A DNA stretch of 36,859 nt from Gracilaria caudata (GCA_030374735.1 JASCIV010000156.1:1-36859), one strand, 5' to 3'. Numbered from the stretch's first letter, positions 1 to 11,207 are shown. Numbers and translations are program-made. Notes: a model not told the origin generated them from the letters alone.

Positions 1-193
1 TAAAGCGTATCAGCAATACATCAAACTTTTATCTATTCTGCTAGGAATATATCGAAGTTGTATCATACACATATCTCGGATTTCCACTGGGGTTCGGTTT
101 CGCCGTTGGCTGTACGGAGATTTTCGCCATGGCCTCCAGCCGCCTTCAGAGGCGCACCTCTCCAAAGGTAACTTCCAGCCGTTCGGGACGCCT

Positions 194-249
194 TTTTGTG
201 ATGGAGACGCAACGTGCATCGTTTTGTGATGGAGACGCAACGTGCATCG
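194..249. repeat. Perfect 28-bp tandem duplication
   Basis: Positions 194-221 and 222-249 are identical 28-mers beginning TTTTGTGATGGAGACGC. This duplication explains why the first unit of the surrounding array is 186 bp instead of 158 bp. Perfect identity inside a diverged array suggests a recent slippage or repair event. Confidence 0.9.
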
Positions 250-648
250 TGCCTTTCGTCTCCCCGAGAGTGGGACACCTCACGAAGTCTCTTTGGCTTT
301 TGAGAAATTTGGGCATGGCCTCCGGCCGCCCTCGAGGACATCTTTCTCTAAAGGGGCGCAACCAGAGGTATGGAACGTCTTTTGGTGGCAGGAGTACTAA
401 TGGATCGGTGCCTAGGGCCTTGGTGAGGATCATGAGCCCCGTTGCAGCCCAGCGACCTTAGGGAATTTTGCCATAGCCTCCGGCCGCCGTTGAGTTTATT
501 TCTTTCCAAAAGGGGGCAAACATAGGTTTGGGACGTCCATTGGCGAACGGAACCTCGGATGGAGTCGAGTCTCAGCCCTGGTCGACGCCAGAGGCCCCGT
601 GGGCTAGCTGCGACCTTCGGGAATTTCGGCATAGCCTCCGGCCGCCCC

Positions 649-1050
649 TAGAAGAAATTTTTGCATTTTGCGGAGTGCAACTGGAGTTCATTTTTTGAGC
701 TCGTCGACATTCATATGCATTCACGGTGCTTGCCATGCGTCCTCAAAATGGACACCCTTAGCACTCGAAATTACAATTTTTTCAATTTTTGGATGTCGCG
801 CGGAGTGCGCGCGGAGTGTGCGCGCATTCGAAGGATTTGGAATGGAGCTCAGATGGAGCGCAAAGTGTATCTCTGACCCTCCAGTGGTATTCCAATCGCT
901 ATCGGAGTAGCTTCCAATTGGACACCTTGAAATTAGGGCGGAAATGAAGAAATTTACCCTTCCGTTTGCACTCAAATTGAGTTCCGTGTATCATCCACTG
1001 GCGCCATCTGCTGTCCTTTTGCACTCCCATATTTCCAAAAATTTCTTCTA
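649..1050. mobile_element. MITE-like element with terminal inverted repeats, inserted in the tandem array
   Basis: The left end (649-680) starts TAGAAGAAATTTTTG and, after an 8-nt variable gap, continues GGAGTGCAA. The right end (1019-1050) is the reverse complement of the same layout: TTGCACTCC, an 8-nt gap, then CAAAAATTTCTTCTA. The outermost bases read TA at both ends, which fits a TA target duplication as in Tc1/mariner (Stowaway-like) MITEs. The element is about 400 bp and carries no credible transposase frame, so it would be non-autonomous. It sits directly after the fourth copy of the surrounding 158-bp repeat block, so it was inserted after the array formed. The superfamily assignment is inference from the TA alone. 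Confidence 0.65.
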
Positions 1051-1240
1051 GGGCGCCCTTATGAGCTCGTTATCCAAAAGGAGTACCTCCAATGGGCTCT
1101 ATCGCATTCCCTTGGTGGCACGACTGAGTCGGAAACCTCTCTAAGCCCGCTGCGAACGTCCAGCCTACTGATGGGCCTTCCACTAAGAACGTTCCCTCCT
1201 GCACCTTTGGAAAAATTGACATGGCCTCCGGACGCCCTTG

Positions 1241-3410
1241 TGGGCACGTTCTCCAAAGGAGGGGCTCCCAGGGCCCCCAGATCCACTGTAAGTCTTGTGC
1301 GCCAACCGAGGGCACCGCTACGCGACTTGATCTCACGCATTTGCCCCCAAGACGTGGTTACTGCATACCCAATGATCTGGTCTTCGCGCCGTAGTGGCAC
1401 GCGAAGAACCATAGGTATGCGAGCGCGCGACGCGATGCGAGATGCTGCGACCCTTTAGAAGAAGTGGATACCGATACCGTAGGTGACTTTGCTGAGGCGG
1501 TAAAGTCTAAGGGGGGAGGTAGGTGATAAAGTACGTCCTAAGGAGGTACCTGTAGTGCAAAATGGTGTTCCGTTTTCGGCGGTAACCTTTTTTTGGAGGA
1601 TGTCTTGGGTATTCGGCCCCTACTAGGGATTTCCCTGTGAAGGGTAGTGTTCCACTACACGTGGTGGTCTACCGGATGACCGGATACGCCGTGGCAGGGC
1701 GAGCCACGGGTGGTATGTGTAGAGGCTTGGCCGGCGTACCGGAATAGTTAGAATATTTTAATTAATTATTCTAGTGACCGTGTATAGGTGGCGGCACCCG
1801 CCGCCACCTTACGAGTAAACGCCCCAAGAGGGATCTCACCAGGAGACTTGGCTCTAGTTCTTCCGTTGTCGGACGGTGCTACTCCATCACGGAGTCAACC
1901 GGTCTATTATTATTGTTGTTTCTTTCTTTATTACTCTGTTTCCGTGATACGGTCTTCGTTTTCTCCGCCCTGCAGTGCAGGTTGTCCCGATTACTGGTCG
2001 GTATAATCCCGACCCACGTGAGTCAGTGCCACCGCTGTGCGGCTCACACCGCCTTGCCGTTTTCCACTTTTTCCGCTACCGTTGCAGGATCTCCCGCTAC
2101 TTGCGGTGCTGTACCGATTCCCCCGGTGATTCCATCACGTGGGCCGATCTACCCTACCTTCGTCTGCCTCGCAGGAAGGGGATTCCTGGAGTTGCGCCCG
2201 GCACGTGCAATCCCTAACGAAGGGTTCTCCCTCTGTGCTACCATTCCCGAGAGCACGGGTTGAAGACCGTGGGTGTCTTTCCGAGGGTGCGGTTGGTTGT
2301 TTTCTGTTTTGTACGGTTTGCGCTAGAGTACTCCAGTGGTGTGCATTTGTGGTGTGGTTGGTCCAGTGGCTTGAAATGGTCCTCAGGTGGTACACGTGGT
2401 GGTTGGCAAGCCCCCTATGGTCTTCTTTACTTTTACTAGTAGTTTCTGAACCAATGGTAGTGTCGTTGTCACACTTGGTGCACCGCGTTACAGTGCACCG
2501 CACCTAAGGTCGGTGCACCTCGCAGCCGATACGTAGGCTGCTTGAAATGCGCCTCCCTCCACTGGTAAAGTCAGAGACTCTCTTGGCAACTGTTCTACTC
2601 CTTGGTTGGCAACTGCCATCATCCTCCAGGTTTACCAGCCATCGCTACGTCGCTCGCCGTTTCCTGTAGGCACGACAGCCAGCGCCCGCCCATTGCACAG
2701 TTTTACCAGTGGTCTCCCGTTGGTCCCCTATCCATTGGACGTCTCTTCGCGTAGATAGTGCCCGTGCTACTATACTACACCCAACCAAGGTCTCGGCTCT
2801 AGACATTGCGCCTCCGAGCATCTCGAACCTCGGTTAGGAAGAAGATCCCGTAGCACACGGTATTCTAACCATCCTGCGTGCGTAAAGGATCCACTGCTGG
2901 GAATGTTTTCCTCATTGCTGAGTCTGCCCTTGTACAAGGTTATTTCACCGCCTTTTCCGTAGTTTTCTGTTCCTCTTTTCCCTCCTTCTTCCCCAGTGTG
3001 GCCCAGTCACACGCGCGCAACCCACCGCACTGGTAAGACCGCGCTCCCAAAACTTATCGTGGAGTGCTCGACTCGTTGGAGGATATTCCGCATCTCCGGT
3101 TGCGTTTTCAACCTCTCTCCGCACGTCGTGACGGGTGATCTCGGCTTCACAGGCCAGCCTTGTCGCATCACCCTTGAGAGAGCTCTATACGTGGGGTCTC
3201 GTGAGAGAACAATCTGAAAGTCTTCATGGTTCTTTCCTCCTTTCGAAGCTTGCACCACAGCCTTCTTCCGTGTAAGAATGTAGACCTTCGGAATCTGAGA
3301 ATCAAATGCGCGGGGCTTACGACAGAATAAGCTTGACATTGTGTTCAGCTGTGACGTCGAACACACTGCAAGTTAAAGCGCAAATATTACGCTATAATTA
3401 CACTATTTTC
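1241..3410. other. Gene-free stretch, GC-rich, no gene recognised
   Basis: Open frames here are short and overlap on both strands (for example 2135-2507 is open both ways), which is what GC-biased noncoding DNA gives. One clean hairpin lies at 1787-1808: a 9-bp stem GGTGGCGGC/GCCGCCACC with a 4-nt loop. Just upstream is an AT-rich imperfect palindrome (TAGAATA...TATTCTA, 1749-1773). I see no LTR pair, reverse transcriptase motif or tRNA. The base composition and proximity to the tandem array suggest transposon-derived DNA, which I cannot prove. Confidence 0.4.
1787..1808. repeat. GC-only hairpin, 9-bp stem
   Basis: Left arm GGTGGCGGC (1787-1795), loop ACCC, right arm GCCGCCACC (1800-1808). 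The pairing is perfect. There is no neighbouring gene, so its role is unknown. Confidence 0.7.
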
Positions 3411-3551
3411 AGTGGTACTCTACCACTAAAAACAGTAAGCGAGACATTGGAATTCTAGTCTTGCAATATCCAGTACATTACTAAAATTTTAGTGGTACGG
3501 TACCACTACTTTTCCGAGAAATATAATCGTTTGTAGTGGTGTCGTACCACT
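3411..3551. repeat. Cluster of three 17-bp palindromes, AGTGGTACNGTACCACT-like
   Basis: Near-identical palindromes lie at 3411-3427, 3491-3507 and 3535-3551. All share the arm AGTGGT/ACCACT around a short variable centre (TACTCT, ACGGT and GTCGT types). Start spacings are 80 and 44 bp. A weaker half copy (AGTGGCCCGGTGAC) follows near 3580. Three copies of a rare palindrome in 140 bp cannot be chance. They could be ends of very short inverted-repeat elements or binding sites for a dimeric protein. No gene lies within several kilobases. Confidence 0.75.
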
Positions 3552-4752
3552 AATAATAGCCTCACTGTGAGCAAAGTATAGTGGCCCGGTGACATCCGCA
3601 GACATCTTAACACATGTCACAGATGTACACATGTAACATTTCATATCCTAGATTTTTCGTTAGTTTTCTTTTCTTAATTTCGTTCTTTATTTTTTTGTGT
3701 GGACATCTTTAGGATTAGAATCCGGGACTTCTTGCCTTAAATTGACCAACAAACAAACTGGAGCATCCTAACTTAACGAATAACTGATTATAGGGGCTTT
3801 ACGCACATTGTCACATCAGTTATATACAAAATTAGCCCAATTTAGAAACTCATGCACTGGGCTGCCTCCTAGAACAAACTGTAGCAGATTATAGCTATGG
3901 AGAGTAGCAGCGGATCCTCATTTGCATTGTAGTTGTACTGTGACACCAAAGCAAGTCTTATTTGGAGAAATATCTTAAGGTGTTGTTAAGAATGTTTTAT
4001 ATTTATGATTTGATACGTTTTGTGAGGTATTGAGCAGTTGCTGTCGATAGGTGACTTTAGAAGCAGTAAATTTGCAGATGAAGCAGAGGTATAATGAGAG
4101 TAGCAGAAAAAGTGTGACCTTCAGAAAAGAAATTTTTGGCGTTTTGTTATAGTTTTTGTTCTGCAAAAGATGATTAGTTAAAACATGTTTTAAATTTTTT
4201 GCCAACCGTTATTATGATTTTTGATAGTAAAAAGAAGAAACTTTTTTTGTGGTGACGCGAAGGGAAAAGCCAATAGTCACAATGTTTACTTTGCAAAAAT
4301 GGGTTCTTCGAGTAAAGGACGCCCGCCGGCATTTAAATTGGCTGCTGGAAACATATGACATTGTCACTTTTGAAACGTATTCCAAAAGGGTAAACGTTTT
4401 TAAAATGCTTATAAAGCGTTTTCGAAAAAGTGTAGAAGTTTTTGTAGACGAACCAACAATTATTTCGAACTCTTGAATTGCTGTGAAAGCAAAAGCAATG
4501 CACAAAACGCATCCTTTGGGTGACAGTATTGTAAATACGTCAAAGTAGAACCAACTGTTGGGAAGATGCAAGCCTACATGGACGAACGTGCTGTTTTTGG
4601 AAAACAGTGAACGAGCGATGTACGAAGGGTAGAAAATAGATATAGGTTGCACTCTTTCCCTTCGCTTACATCAGCTCATGTAAGCAGTGGGAGGAATACA
4701 AGGGTATTTTGCTAAGCTCAATATTACAGGTAGTAAGAACGCCCCGCGTAAC

Positions 4753-4779
4753 ACCGTGCGGCACGCCGTGCCGCACGGT
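4753..4779. repeat. Perfect 27-nt hairpin, 13-bp GC-rich stem
   Basis: The arms ACCGTGCGGCACG (4753-4765) and CGTGCCGCACGGT (4767-4779) pair perfectly around a single base. An AATAAA-type hexamer follows at 4792. There is no gene upstream that would need a terminator. A cruciform or the remnant end of a mobile element are alternatives. Confidence 0.85.
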
Positions 4780-5045
4780 CTGCTGCACACGCCAATAAAG
4801 AAAAATTTAGATGCTCTCATGGCTTGTACATACAAGAGTAAAAAGAGATCAGTGTTGACTTGTTGAGCAAAGCTAATTGGGCGTCATGGATAGCGTGCTT
4901 GACAGTGTCTAAATGCGTGACGTGGTGGTTTGTTTCGCTGGACGTGAAATAAGGCGATGAACGCGCGGTGTGAGCGCGGCGTGGGGCAGTGAGCTGCGAC
5001 TGCGATGGCTGACAAAACGGGTATCGTAGATAGAATTAGTGAATG

Positions 5046-5076
5046 TCGCGAGTGCCTTCGTCGAAGGCACTCGCGA
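5046..5076. repeat. Perfect 31-nt palindrome, 15-bp stem
   Basis: The arms TCGCGAGTGCCTTCG (5046-5060) and CGAAGGCACTCGCGA (5062-5076) pair perfectly around one T. Flanks extend the symmetry partly (TG upstream, TTGCGACA downstream). It lies in a CpG-rich block without a supported gene. It is the longest perfect palindrome I noticed in the window. Confidence 0.9.
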
Positions 5077-7555
5077 GTTGCGACAGGGTGGAAACAACGG
5101 GCGCAAGACTGCGGGCGCACATGGGCAACCGGTGCATGTGGCAACAACGATGCGCGCGGTTGTCGTGGAGGCAGCGGAGAGGCTCCAGCACGGTTTGCAC
5201 TTGGCCGTGAGTGCGTACACACACGGCAGAACTGCAATGAGGAGTGTTTGCGGCTGTCCTCGTAGAGCGACTCGAAAACGCGTGCGGCCACGTGTGCAAA
5301 AATACGCGGTTGGGGCGTGCGCGCCACACGCCGCTGCTCAAGCCTAACGTGCGCTGCTGCGAAGGCGCAAATGTGATCTATTTTTGTGTGGAGTTAGAAG
5401 CGCGTGACCGCTAGCACAAGGATGGCATATCGCGGAATACCGTAACACGTGGCGCAATTCTGAGGCGCCCGTAGGGCCAGCAATGCCGGGCACGGAGTGC
5501 GCGCAAAGATTGCTGAGAGATTGCTGAGCACCCGCCTTGTTGTCGCGCTTGTTCATTGGCCATGAGCCGCCTTCCAGCGAGTTTTGTCACCCCACCGAGG
5601 GCGCGCCCCGGTAGCCGCAACCGTGCGATTAAAGGCACGTGCCAGGATGAGATGCATGCGGTGACGCGGCAAATAACGAGCGCCGCACCTCCCGCCGTGA
5701 TGCTTGCGCTGTGGCGGCAGCTCCCCTTCACTTGTGACGCGCAACGCAAAATCAATACGTCATTTCAACGGCAATGCTTGGGGCAGCTCGCTTGCAGTGT
5801 TCCCTTTCGCAGCTGTATTCCTCGCCATGACCTGCCATGACGTATTACTTGAACGGTGAAGTCGGCTACGTTAGGAAAATGACCCTCTTTCTGGCTCACC
5901 ACAGCCCCTTCCTTTTCCGGTTAACATTAGCCTGTGGAATGCACAAACTTGTACCTCTCCGGTATGACTCGTTCCCTCCTGCTGCCCACAGTGATCCTCC
6001 TCCGAGACGGAAAGCAATTCACCATTCGTAGCAATATTACCGCGTAAACCGAACAGTCTATCTCTACCGACGGTACCTTACATCCCCAAATGCATCATCA
6101 TAAGAATCTCCCCCTCTTCGTCGAATTCTGCTTTCTTTTCCAGCCGGGCTCACCAACATGATTATCATCGTCAAGTTCGCCTTCCAATCACAACCCCAGC
6201 ACTTATCAACCTCCAACCCCTCGCCCCCGCACTACCCTAGACTTTTTTGAATAAGTACTCATTCCGTTTGGTTGCGAGAGATATTTTTCTCATCAGAAAG
6301 AAAGGAAACTAATGCCCTAAACACCTTTTCCTGATTCATTGAAGAAGTCCAGTTCGAATTCGTTTGCTGTAAACAATTTGTGCGAACGGATGAGTCTTCT
6401 TACCGTTGTTCACTCCTTGCGAGCACCGTGTTCCAACTTATTCTGTAAGTTGCAAGTTTCCCTTCTGGTCCTCCCTTTTCGGTGTCACGTCAAATCCCCG
6501 CACAATGAGTATCGAAACGAGGGCAAGCTTCCCGCGACATCCATTCTCCAACGTATTTCAAACCACCTTACTGTAGTAACTTATGCAGTAAGTCAGGTTG
6601 CTTCAACGTACAAATAACTACTGTACCGCTTCTGAAACGTTACTTTCCCGTTACTTTCCCGTCACTTGCCCCGTCACCGCTGTAATATACACCGCCTTGT
6701 TTCAAAGAGCGCTCCAGACATCATTCATGTCAAAATCATTTGTCACGTACGGTTTTATAATAAGGTTCCCCTTTTCTCATCTTATCGCCACTTCGCCCTC
6801 TACATGTGAACAGGTAAAGCACGTCCGAGCAACTCACTGTCCAGGGCTGAGACTTGCAGACAAGCCATCTGCCCGTTTGCTCGCAGCCATGTTCTGTTTA
6901 ACCGCTTTTTAGGTGACATCTAAGCTCAGCAAAACAGCTTCTACATGACGCATGGCTTTGCTGCCCGCAACACACCATCATCTATCTGCTCAGTTGCTTG
7001 ACATTCATTTTTTGTGGTCTGGGGCTAGTTTCAAGGCAGCTCTCTGGTGATCTAATTTTGAATGGGGGCCGTTAATGCTTTCCTTCATGCTGACATGCAA
7101 GCACATTTTCCCACAGCATTATGATCATTCGTGCGTTGTCATCACTTGCCACACGAAGTGTATCTATGTGACTGATCCGGCTCGACAATGACGTTTCGCG
7201 GAGATACTGATAAGGATCAAGGATCCAGTAAGCTTCATGTTAGTCAACTCTGGACTTGTTTTGAGGGTAGAAAGTGAAGTGGAATTTTTCTGATTTCAGT
7301 TTTGCTCGATTAGAAGACCATCCTCTTTCCCACTTTTCTGCCGAAGAGGAAAACTCGGACGATCACGTAGATTCCGAAACGAAAGCTGAGTAGGTGAGAA
7401 GTACGCTCAATGAATAAAATATCTCAGAGCTATGGAGAAAAGTAGTAATCGAAGATCATCCTAGTTCTTCATACTCATATGATATATGTATGGAATATAA
7501 AACGGAAGAGATGGCTTTGTGTAATCTATAGCTGCGAAGGGTACCTTGGAAACTC

Positions 7556-7937
7556 TTAGAGCATGTCTATCAGTAGGGTCAAAGAGCTAAATTGCCATTT
7601 TTTTTAGCTTTGGCATTGATAATGTCATCTCTATCAGTTGTGCCAAACCTGTTTTGCAAAGCTATTGAGCTATATCCATTGCCAAATCCGACGAGATTTG
7701 GCGCGACGTTTAGCTTCAGAGCTAAACTTTACAGCCACTCCAATCTTGCCACCTGGCACACTTGTAATTTTGGCGCAAAGTTCAAATCGAAAACGATGAC
7801 TGGTCGCTCATCCTGTGGAATCCACATCAAATTTTGCCTTTCGACTGATAGGGGTGCACTCCCTAAAGCCAAATGCAATTTTGGCTCTTTGCCGATTTGG
7901 CTTTGGAATTTGGCCATGACTGATAGACATGCTCTTA
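7556..7937. mobile_element. PIF/Harbinger-type MITE (Tourist-like), 376 bp with TTA target duplication
   Basis: The element spans 7559-7934. Both ends carry a perfect 16-bp terminal inverted repeat GAGCATGTCTATCAGT, and both flanks are TTA (7556-7558 and 7935-7937). A TWA target duplication with a TIR starting G-A/G-G-C-A is the signature of PIF/Harbinger MITEs, and the sequence resembles the common plant terminus GAGCATCTCCAACAG. Inner inverted copies of CTATCAGT occur at 7631-7638 and 7844-7851, about 70-85 bp from each end, so the element may be nested or rearranged. The open frame crossing it (7592-7987) has no protein-like composition and runs out past the right end. The element is non-autonomous. 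Confidence 0.85.
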
Positions 7938-8794
7938 GACATCTATTTCAGAATTATTGCTTAAACAATCAGCACAAATGTTTATGAGAATGAAGATGAC
8001 AATGTTACTGAAGGGAACTCATTTGTGGTAAAGGGGAGAACGAGGAGTAGCGTACGATTAGATTATGGACAGAGATTCTTATGGTTCAGAACATCTGAAA
8101 GCAAGCTAATTGAAAGAATTCAGGGTTTCATTCCATGAATGATTAACCAGCGATGACAAATTAATTTGCGGGTTCGAGTTTGCAAATTAAAAATGGGCGA
8201 ATCAACTGACATCTTCTCGCTTCTCTACTGCTGCTCCAGGAGGGCAGGAGCAGCCTCTTGCGCAACATCCAGCATTCCGATGAACTGTTGCCCGAATGAT
8301 TTTCGACAGACCATCCCAAAAAGCTACACGGTACATTGTGTGAGTAGGCTTGAATAAAATGTTTGTTCTGCCGTGGTAGGTAATTTATGTGATGTTGTGC
8401 ACGGGTTCATGAAGCTTCTGGCTTGGCATGGCTGTTTCGTTCCAATCATAATTCAACACGAACAACATTATGCGGGTTAGACTTAGCCCACGTAAGATGA
8501 ACGACTACGGGGCTCGCGTAAGGATACTTCCAAGGAACACGTTAACACCATGTCTTCTAACTTGTGAGAGCACAGAAAGTTCTATAAATATTCATTTCAT
8601 TTTTTCTTGATAAATTCTGTTTCTCGATGATGTAAGATCAGTCCTATACATGCTCCAAATACCTTAATTGAATTAAGGCCAAATTCAGCGCGACATATGT
8701 AGTCAAGAAGAAGACCGCGAATATTGGTTTATTTCTATTACAATTTTGGCAGAAGAGACGATCCCGCGCCCTTGAGCAACGGATATTGCTGCTG

Positions 8795-8813
8795 AGGCTC
8801 ACCAGGTGAGCCT
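8795..8813. repeat. 19-nt perfect palindrome
   Basis: The arms AGGCTCACC and GGTGAGCCT flank a single A. It is isolated in AT-rich DNA. It could be a protein-binding site or chance symmetry. Confidence 0.6.
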
Positions 8814-10151
8814 TTACTCTGGAGAAAATCTGCTGCGAGTAATACAGGAGATTGAAACATGGGATTTTTACATTGACATAATGGCAAACAACATAGATTT
8901 AACTCACGATCTCACGATCTGTGGAGAAGGTGCGAAATAATCAGAACTCTTTCGAGAGATTCAAGTGGCGTTTTCAAATAGCTGGATAAATTTCATACCC
9001 AGGCTAGAAAGAACATCACTCGCGGAGAAAATATGGAATGAGCTTCGCCAAGGACATAAAAGTACAGCGATCACCATATCAAGGTCATTGATGACCAAGT
9101 GATGAGAGTTTGTTCTCCTATGAGAAAATTATTCATATAACGTGGGGGCTATAGGGCCAAGAAATATTCTTACCTGAACAAAAAATCAAGAAATGTATGT
9201 ATGGAGGTTTGTCTAAGCTAACTCGATGAATTATAGTTCCAAGCTGAAACAGCAAGGTTTCTTCTCGCGTTGCCTTGAAAAGAGCCGTCTAAATTTGCAA
9301 GTAACTGTACTATACACAGCCACAGCACCAGTTTATAGCGCTGGCTCCACTTCGTCAAAATGGCAAGTGGCATAACAATTTGCCATAGTAAAACTAGTCC
9401 ACGAAACTAATATAGAGCATGTACCTTTCAAGAATCCGGGTGAAGTTTTTCACGTTGATAAATTTTGCACAGCCGTCTTGAGTGAAACCCAAAATATCTC
9501 GTTCAACAGTGCTGAAATGAATAATTAATTTCAAAGACGAAATCAAGAATGCGTCATTATGAAACAAGGATGCGGTGGCGTCGAGTGATATGCGCGCAAT
9601 GCGCGTCTTATATGCCATCGGGGACTAGTTGTTTCTCACTTTTCTTTCCAGAAAGTATTTTACAAGCACTAGGTTTCATGTCGACGACACTACTTGACTT
9701 ACATTTGATGTCAAGCAATTTGGAAACGTGAGAGCCTTTATACGTTAAAGACATGAGAGCGGGACACAGTCCATGATCGGAGCCCACTTTCGTGCCCACT
9801 AGTTTCTGCATAGCTTTAGCTCTTCATGAAGCAAATCAGTTTGAGGAAGAAAAGCGGTTGCAACAGGACAATGTCGGAGCTAACATTAATTACGCTCCCA
9901 GCTGATTTGCAGCAGACTGTGCACGATTTGTTCAATAAATGAGGGTGAGATGCGAAGTGGAACATGCGACAGATTGGGCAAGCATGTCCAAGCTGCCGTG
10001 AGCCCTTTTGTTTACCTCGGTGTCATATGATGACTATCACAGTGATAGAATGCACATAACAATATAAACGCCGTGGGTTGCACTGCATTATCTATAATTC
10101 TCGTGACATGAGCCCCAACATGTCCACTAAACGGGCGTGTTATGGAGCAAT

Positions 10152-10189
10152 TGCATCGGTGGGCCACCTACGCATCACACACCGATGCA
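10152..10189. repeat. Inverted repeat, 10-bp arms, 18-nt loop
   Basis: TGCATCGGTG (10152-10161) pairs with CACCGATGCA (10180-10189). It lies at the start of a region where TTTGGYGCAC-like words recur (10,200-10,400). A mobile-element end is possible but no matching second end was found. Confidence 0.5.
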
Positions 10190-11027
10190 TGCTTTTCGGT
10201 GCACGCTCAAAAGGCCTGTTTTGGCGCATAGTGCGCTTGAGTGCTACGGCCATGTGAGTTTGGTGTCAACCTGGGCAACAAATTTGGTGCACTCATTGAG
10301 GGTGAGTGTTTGACAGAACAAAGGGAACTGCATGCGCGCCACAGGTACATCAACATGGGGCAGTGTGCAGACGAATTTGGCGCACTTTGGCGTGTATGAG
10401 GGGAGCCACAAAGGTGATGGAAGGCTGTCGTCATCAAAAAAGCGACATATGCGGGTTAGCCGTTTCCGGCGGCTAACGTAAGCGCGCGAGAGAGGTTTGG
10501 GGCAGGAATGAGGCTCACCCCGGAAAAAAAATGAACCACGATGGTACTGTACATGCGATCGCGGTGCAAAACGTAGTTTTCACAACTGTGGCAGGAGGCA
10601 TAATGTTAACATTTTTCTCTGTACGTGAAGAGACGTAACATTGGCGCGGTCGCGAACGGGCATGCAGCCACATGGAGCGAAGGCGACGGCGTCGGCACTC
10701 GATGGTGGAGCTGGGCTGCACCGCGGCGGTGACGCTCCAGCAATCTCCACATTTGCAAGTCTCGCGACGACATCGTTTGTTTTTCGCACGCGTGGAGAAG
10801 AAAAGGCACGCGTGACAGCGAGGATGGCACGCGGTCGACGCGTGCGCCTGATGCGTTGCGATCATCGCGAAGCACAACGCGGCGGGGGTATTGAAAGACA
10901 CGCGCCAGGCACGCGCGCCGTGTTCGGTTGGAAACGTCGTTAAAATAATTGTCGGCGCAGCAATGCACAATCAAAACTGTTGTCGTTCCCACTGCCAGCC
11001 CGCCCTTTTCTCGCCCATGCCTCCTCC

Positions 11028-11037
11028 TATATAAAAA
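11028..11037 (+). promoter_or_regulatory. TATA box for the small zinc-finger gene
   Basis: TATATAAAAA sits 180 bp upstream of the ATG at 11208 and is followed by a C/T-rich leader with very few purines, as in many highly expressed eukaryotic 5' leaders. The 28.3-kb gene has a TATA element at nearly the same distance from its ATG. No transcription start can be proven from sequence. Confidence 0.55.
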
Positions 11038-11207
11038 GCTGATGGCTGTCTCCACCGCCCTGCTCACGTCGGACGCACCTCGCATCACTCCCAATCTCAT
11101 CACCCTCCCCACCGCACCACCCGCCTCTCCGCAGCCTTCCTCTCCCTTCCTCCACAACCCCCCACACTCATCCCGAGCCCACTCTCGCCCGCCCCCTGCT
11201 CAACGGC

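Larger units (their letters stand above)
126..1237. repeat. Degenerate tandem array of about 158-bp units
   Basis: A conserved block close to GCATRGCCTCCGGCCGCC recurs at 126-144, 312-330, 470-488, 629-647 and 1219-1237. Spacings are 186, 158, 159 and 590 bp. The first spacing is 158 plus a 28-bp internal duplication, and the last contains a 402-bp inserted element. The DNA between blocks 2-3 and 3-4 also aligns by eye, for example CTTTCYNNAAAGGGG early in each unit and GCGACCTT just before the next block. This is therefore a diverged tandem repeat rather than a short motif scattered by chance. I see no coding capacity; the open frames here overlap on both strands. It could be satellite-like DNA or the internal repeat of a larger transposon. 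Confidence 0.7.
3552..7555. other. Gene-free stretch of about 4 kb
   Basis: No open frame here shows a recognisable family, codon bias or composition typical of a real protein. The DNA is AT-rich from about 3600 to 4740, then changes abruptly to a CpG-rich block at about 4880-5830 and back to AT-rich. The longest frames (4212-4652 minus, 4884-5327 minus) are overlapped by equally open frames on the other strand. Two long perfect hairpins, listed separately, lie at the edge of and inside the CpG-rich block. No tRNA, rRNA or transposase was recognised. Confidence 0.45.
7938..11027. other. Gene-free stretch of about 3 kb
   Basis: No gene is supported. Short frames on the minus strand at 9394-9811 look slightly protein-like but are broken into two frames and match no family I know. 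Small symmetric sequences are present: a 19-nt palindrome AGGCTCACC-A-GGTGAGCCT at 8795-8813 and a 10-bp inverted repeat TGCATCGGTG/CACCGATGCA at 10152-10189 with an 18-nt loop. From about 10,440 the sequence becomes CpG-rich, probably grading into the promoter region of the next gene. Confidence 0.4.

Noticed and set aside
2135..2507. 122-codon frames open on both strands
   Set aside because: The two frames mirror each other over the same DNA, have no protein-like composition or start context, and lie in GC-biased noncoding sequence.
4212..4652. 146-codon minus-strand frame
   Set aside because: It sits in AT-rich DNA with an open plus-strand frame opposite it (4249-4476), lacks any domain, and has hydrophobic runs expected from T-rich DNA.
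7592..7987. 131-codon plus-strand frame
   Set aside because: It lies almost wholly inside the MITE at 7559-7934, crosses its right end, and matches no transposase.
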